The notes under the pieces: generated by a model
Seen by the model: the letters and a program-made list of their open reading frames with translations, nothing else
Told to the model about the DNA's origin: nothing
The model's database searches: none
Shown: positions 5,738 to 5,777 of the stretch, one piece after another
How the letters are laid out: each line of letters opens with the position of its first letter
How positions within the stretch are numbered: position 1 is the stretch's first letter
Position numbers and translations under genes: made by a program
Assembly: GCA_964451715.1 (NCBI GenBank)
Contig: CAYVIZ010000062.1
Span: 1-5,777 of the forward strand
DNA: 5,777 nt
DNA from: Tiamatella sp964451715
GTDB lineage: Archaea; Thermoproteota; Thermoprotei_A; Sulfolobales; Acidilobaceae
Direction of reading: 5' to 3'

Positions 5738-5753
5738 CTTATAGAATATTCTA
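5738..5753 (-). promoter_or_regulatory. Candidate TATA box overlapped by a 12-bp palindrome
   Basis: On the - strand tctataag (5745-5738) is a plausible TATA box for the TFE-beta-like gene. Transcription would start near 5715, giving a leader of about 42 nt that contains the gagggg ribosome site. A perfect 12-bp palindrome, tagaatattcta (5742-5753), overlaps the upstream edge of the box, where BRE and TFB contacts would lie. A regulator bound there could block the promoter; that is inference. The box could instead serve a + strand gene beyond the window. Confidence 0.4.
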
Positions 5754-5777
5754 CTGCGGGACTATTAAGTATTTCAG

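Overview
The window looks like chromosomal DNA of a hyperthermophilic member of the Thermoproteota (Crenarchaeota), most like the Desulfurococcales. Three things suggest this. Archaeal box C/D RNP genes (Nop5, fibrillarin) sit beside a gene that looks like TFE-beta, a transcription factor typical of this lineage. Arg is mostly AGG and Ile often ATA. Several genes start with GTG, and spacing is very tight. The species cannot be named from the sequence alone.

Layout: positions 1-120 are intergenic, with TATA-like boxes. From 121 to 5264 six genes run on the + strand as one apparent operon: nop5 (121-1380), flpA/fibrillarin (1387-2091), a UPF0216/DUF61 protein (2091-2531), a COG1395-type HTH regulator (2534-3499), a THEP1-type NTPase (3496-4029) and trm1 (4050-5264). 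Gaps are 6, -1, 2, -4 and 20 nt. A seventh gene, a TFE-beta-like winged-helix/Fe-S protein, lies on the - strand (5673-5269) and converges on trm1, with 4 nt between the two stop codons. Positions 5674-5777 hold its probable promoter and a 12-bp perfect palindrome.

How the genes relate: Nop5 and fibrillarin are two of the three core proteins of the archaeal box C/D ribonucleoprotein that 2'-O-methylates rRNA and tRNA (L7Ae, the third, is not here). Trm1 dimethylates G26 of tRNA. The first and last genes of the operon therefore serve stable-RNA modification. Between them lie three poorly understood proteins, which makes the middle of the operon the most open part of the window.

No mobile element, CRISPR array, tRNA or rRNA was seen. 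The points most worth a second look are the HTH regulator, whose two flanking domains resemble each other, an AT-rich inverted repeat just before its start, a 9-bp GC hairpin at the start of the UPF0216 gene, an unusual AGA-rich codon choice in the NTPase gene, and a tandem duplicated start region in the TFE-beta gene. I see no clear new multi-gene system; this is mainly a conserved housekeeping neighbourhood with regulatory oddities.
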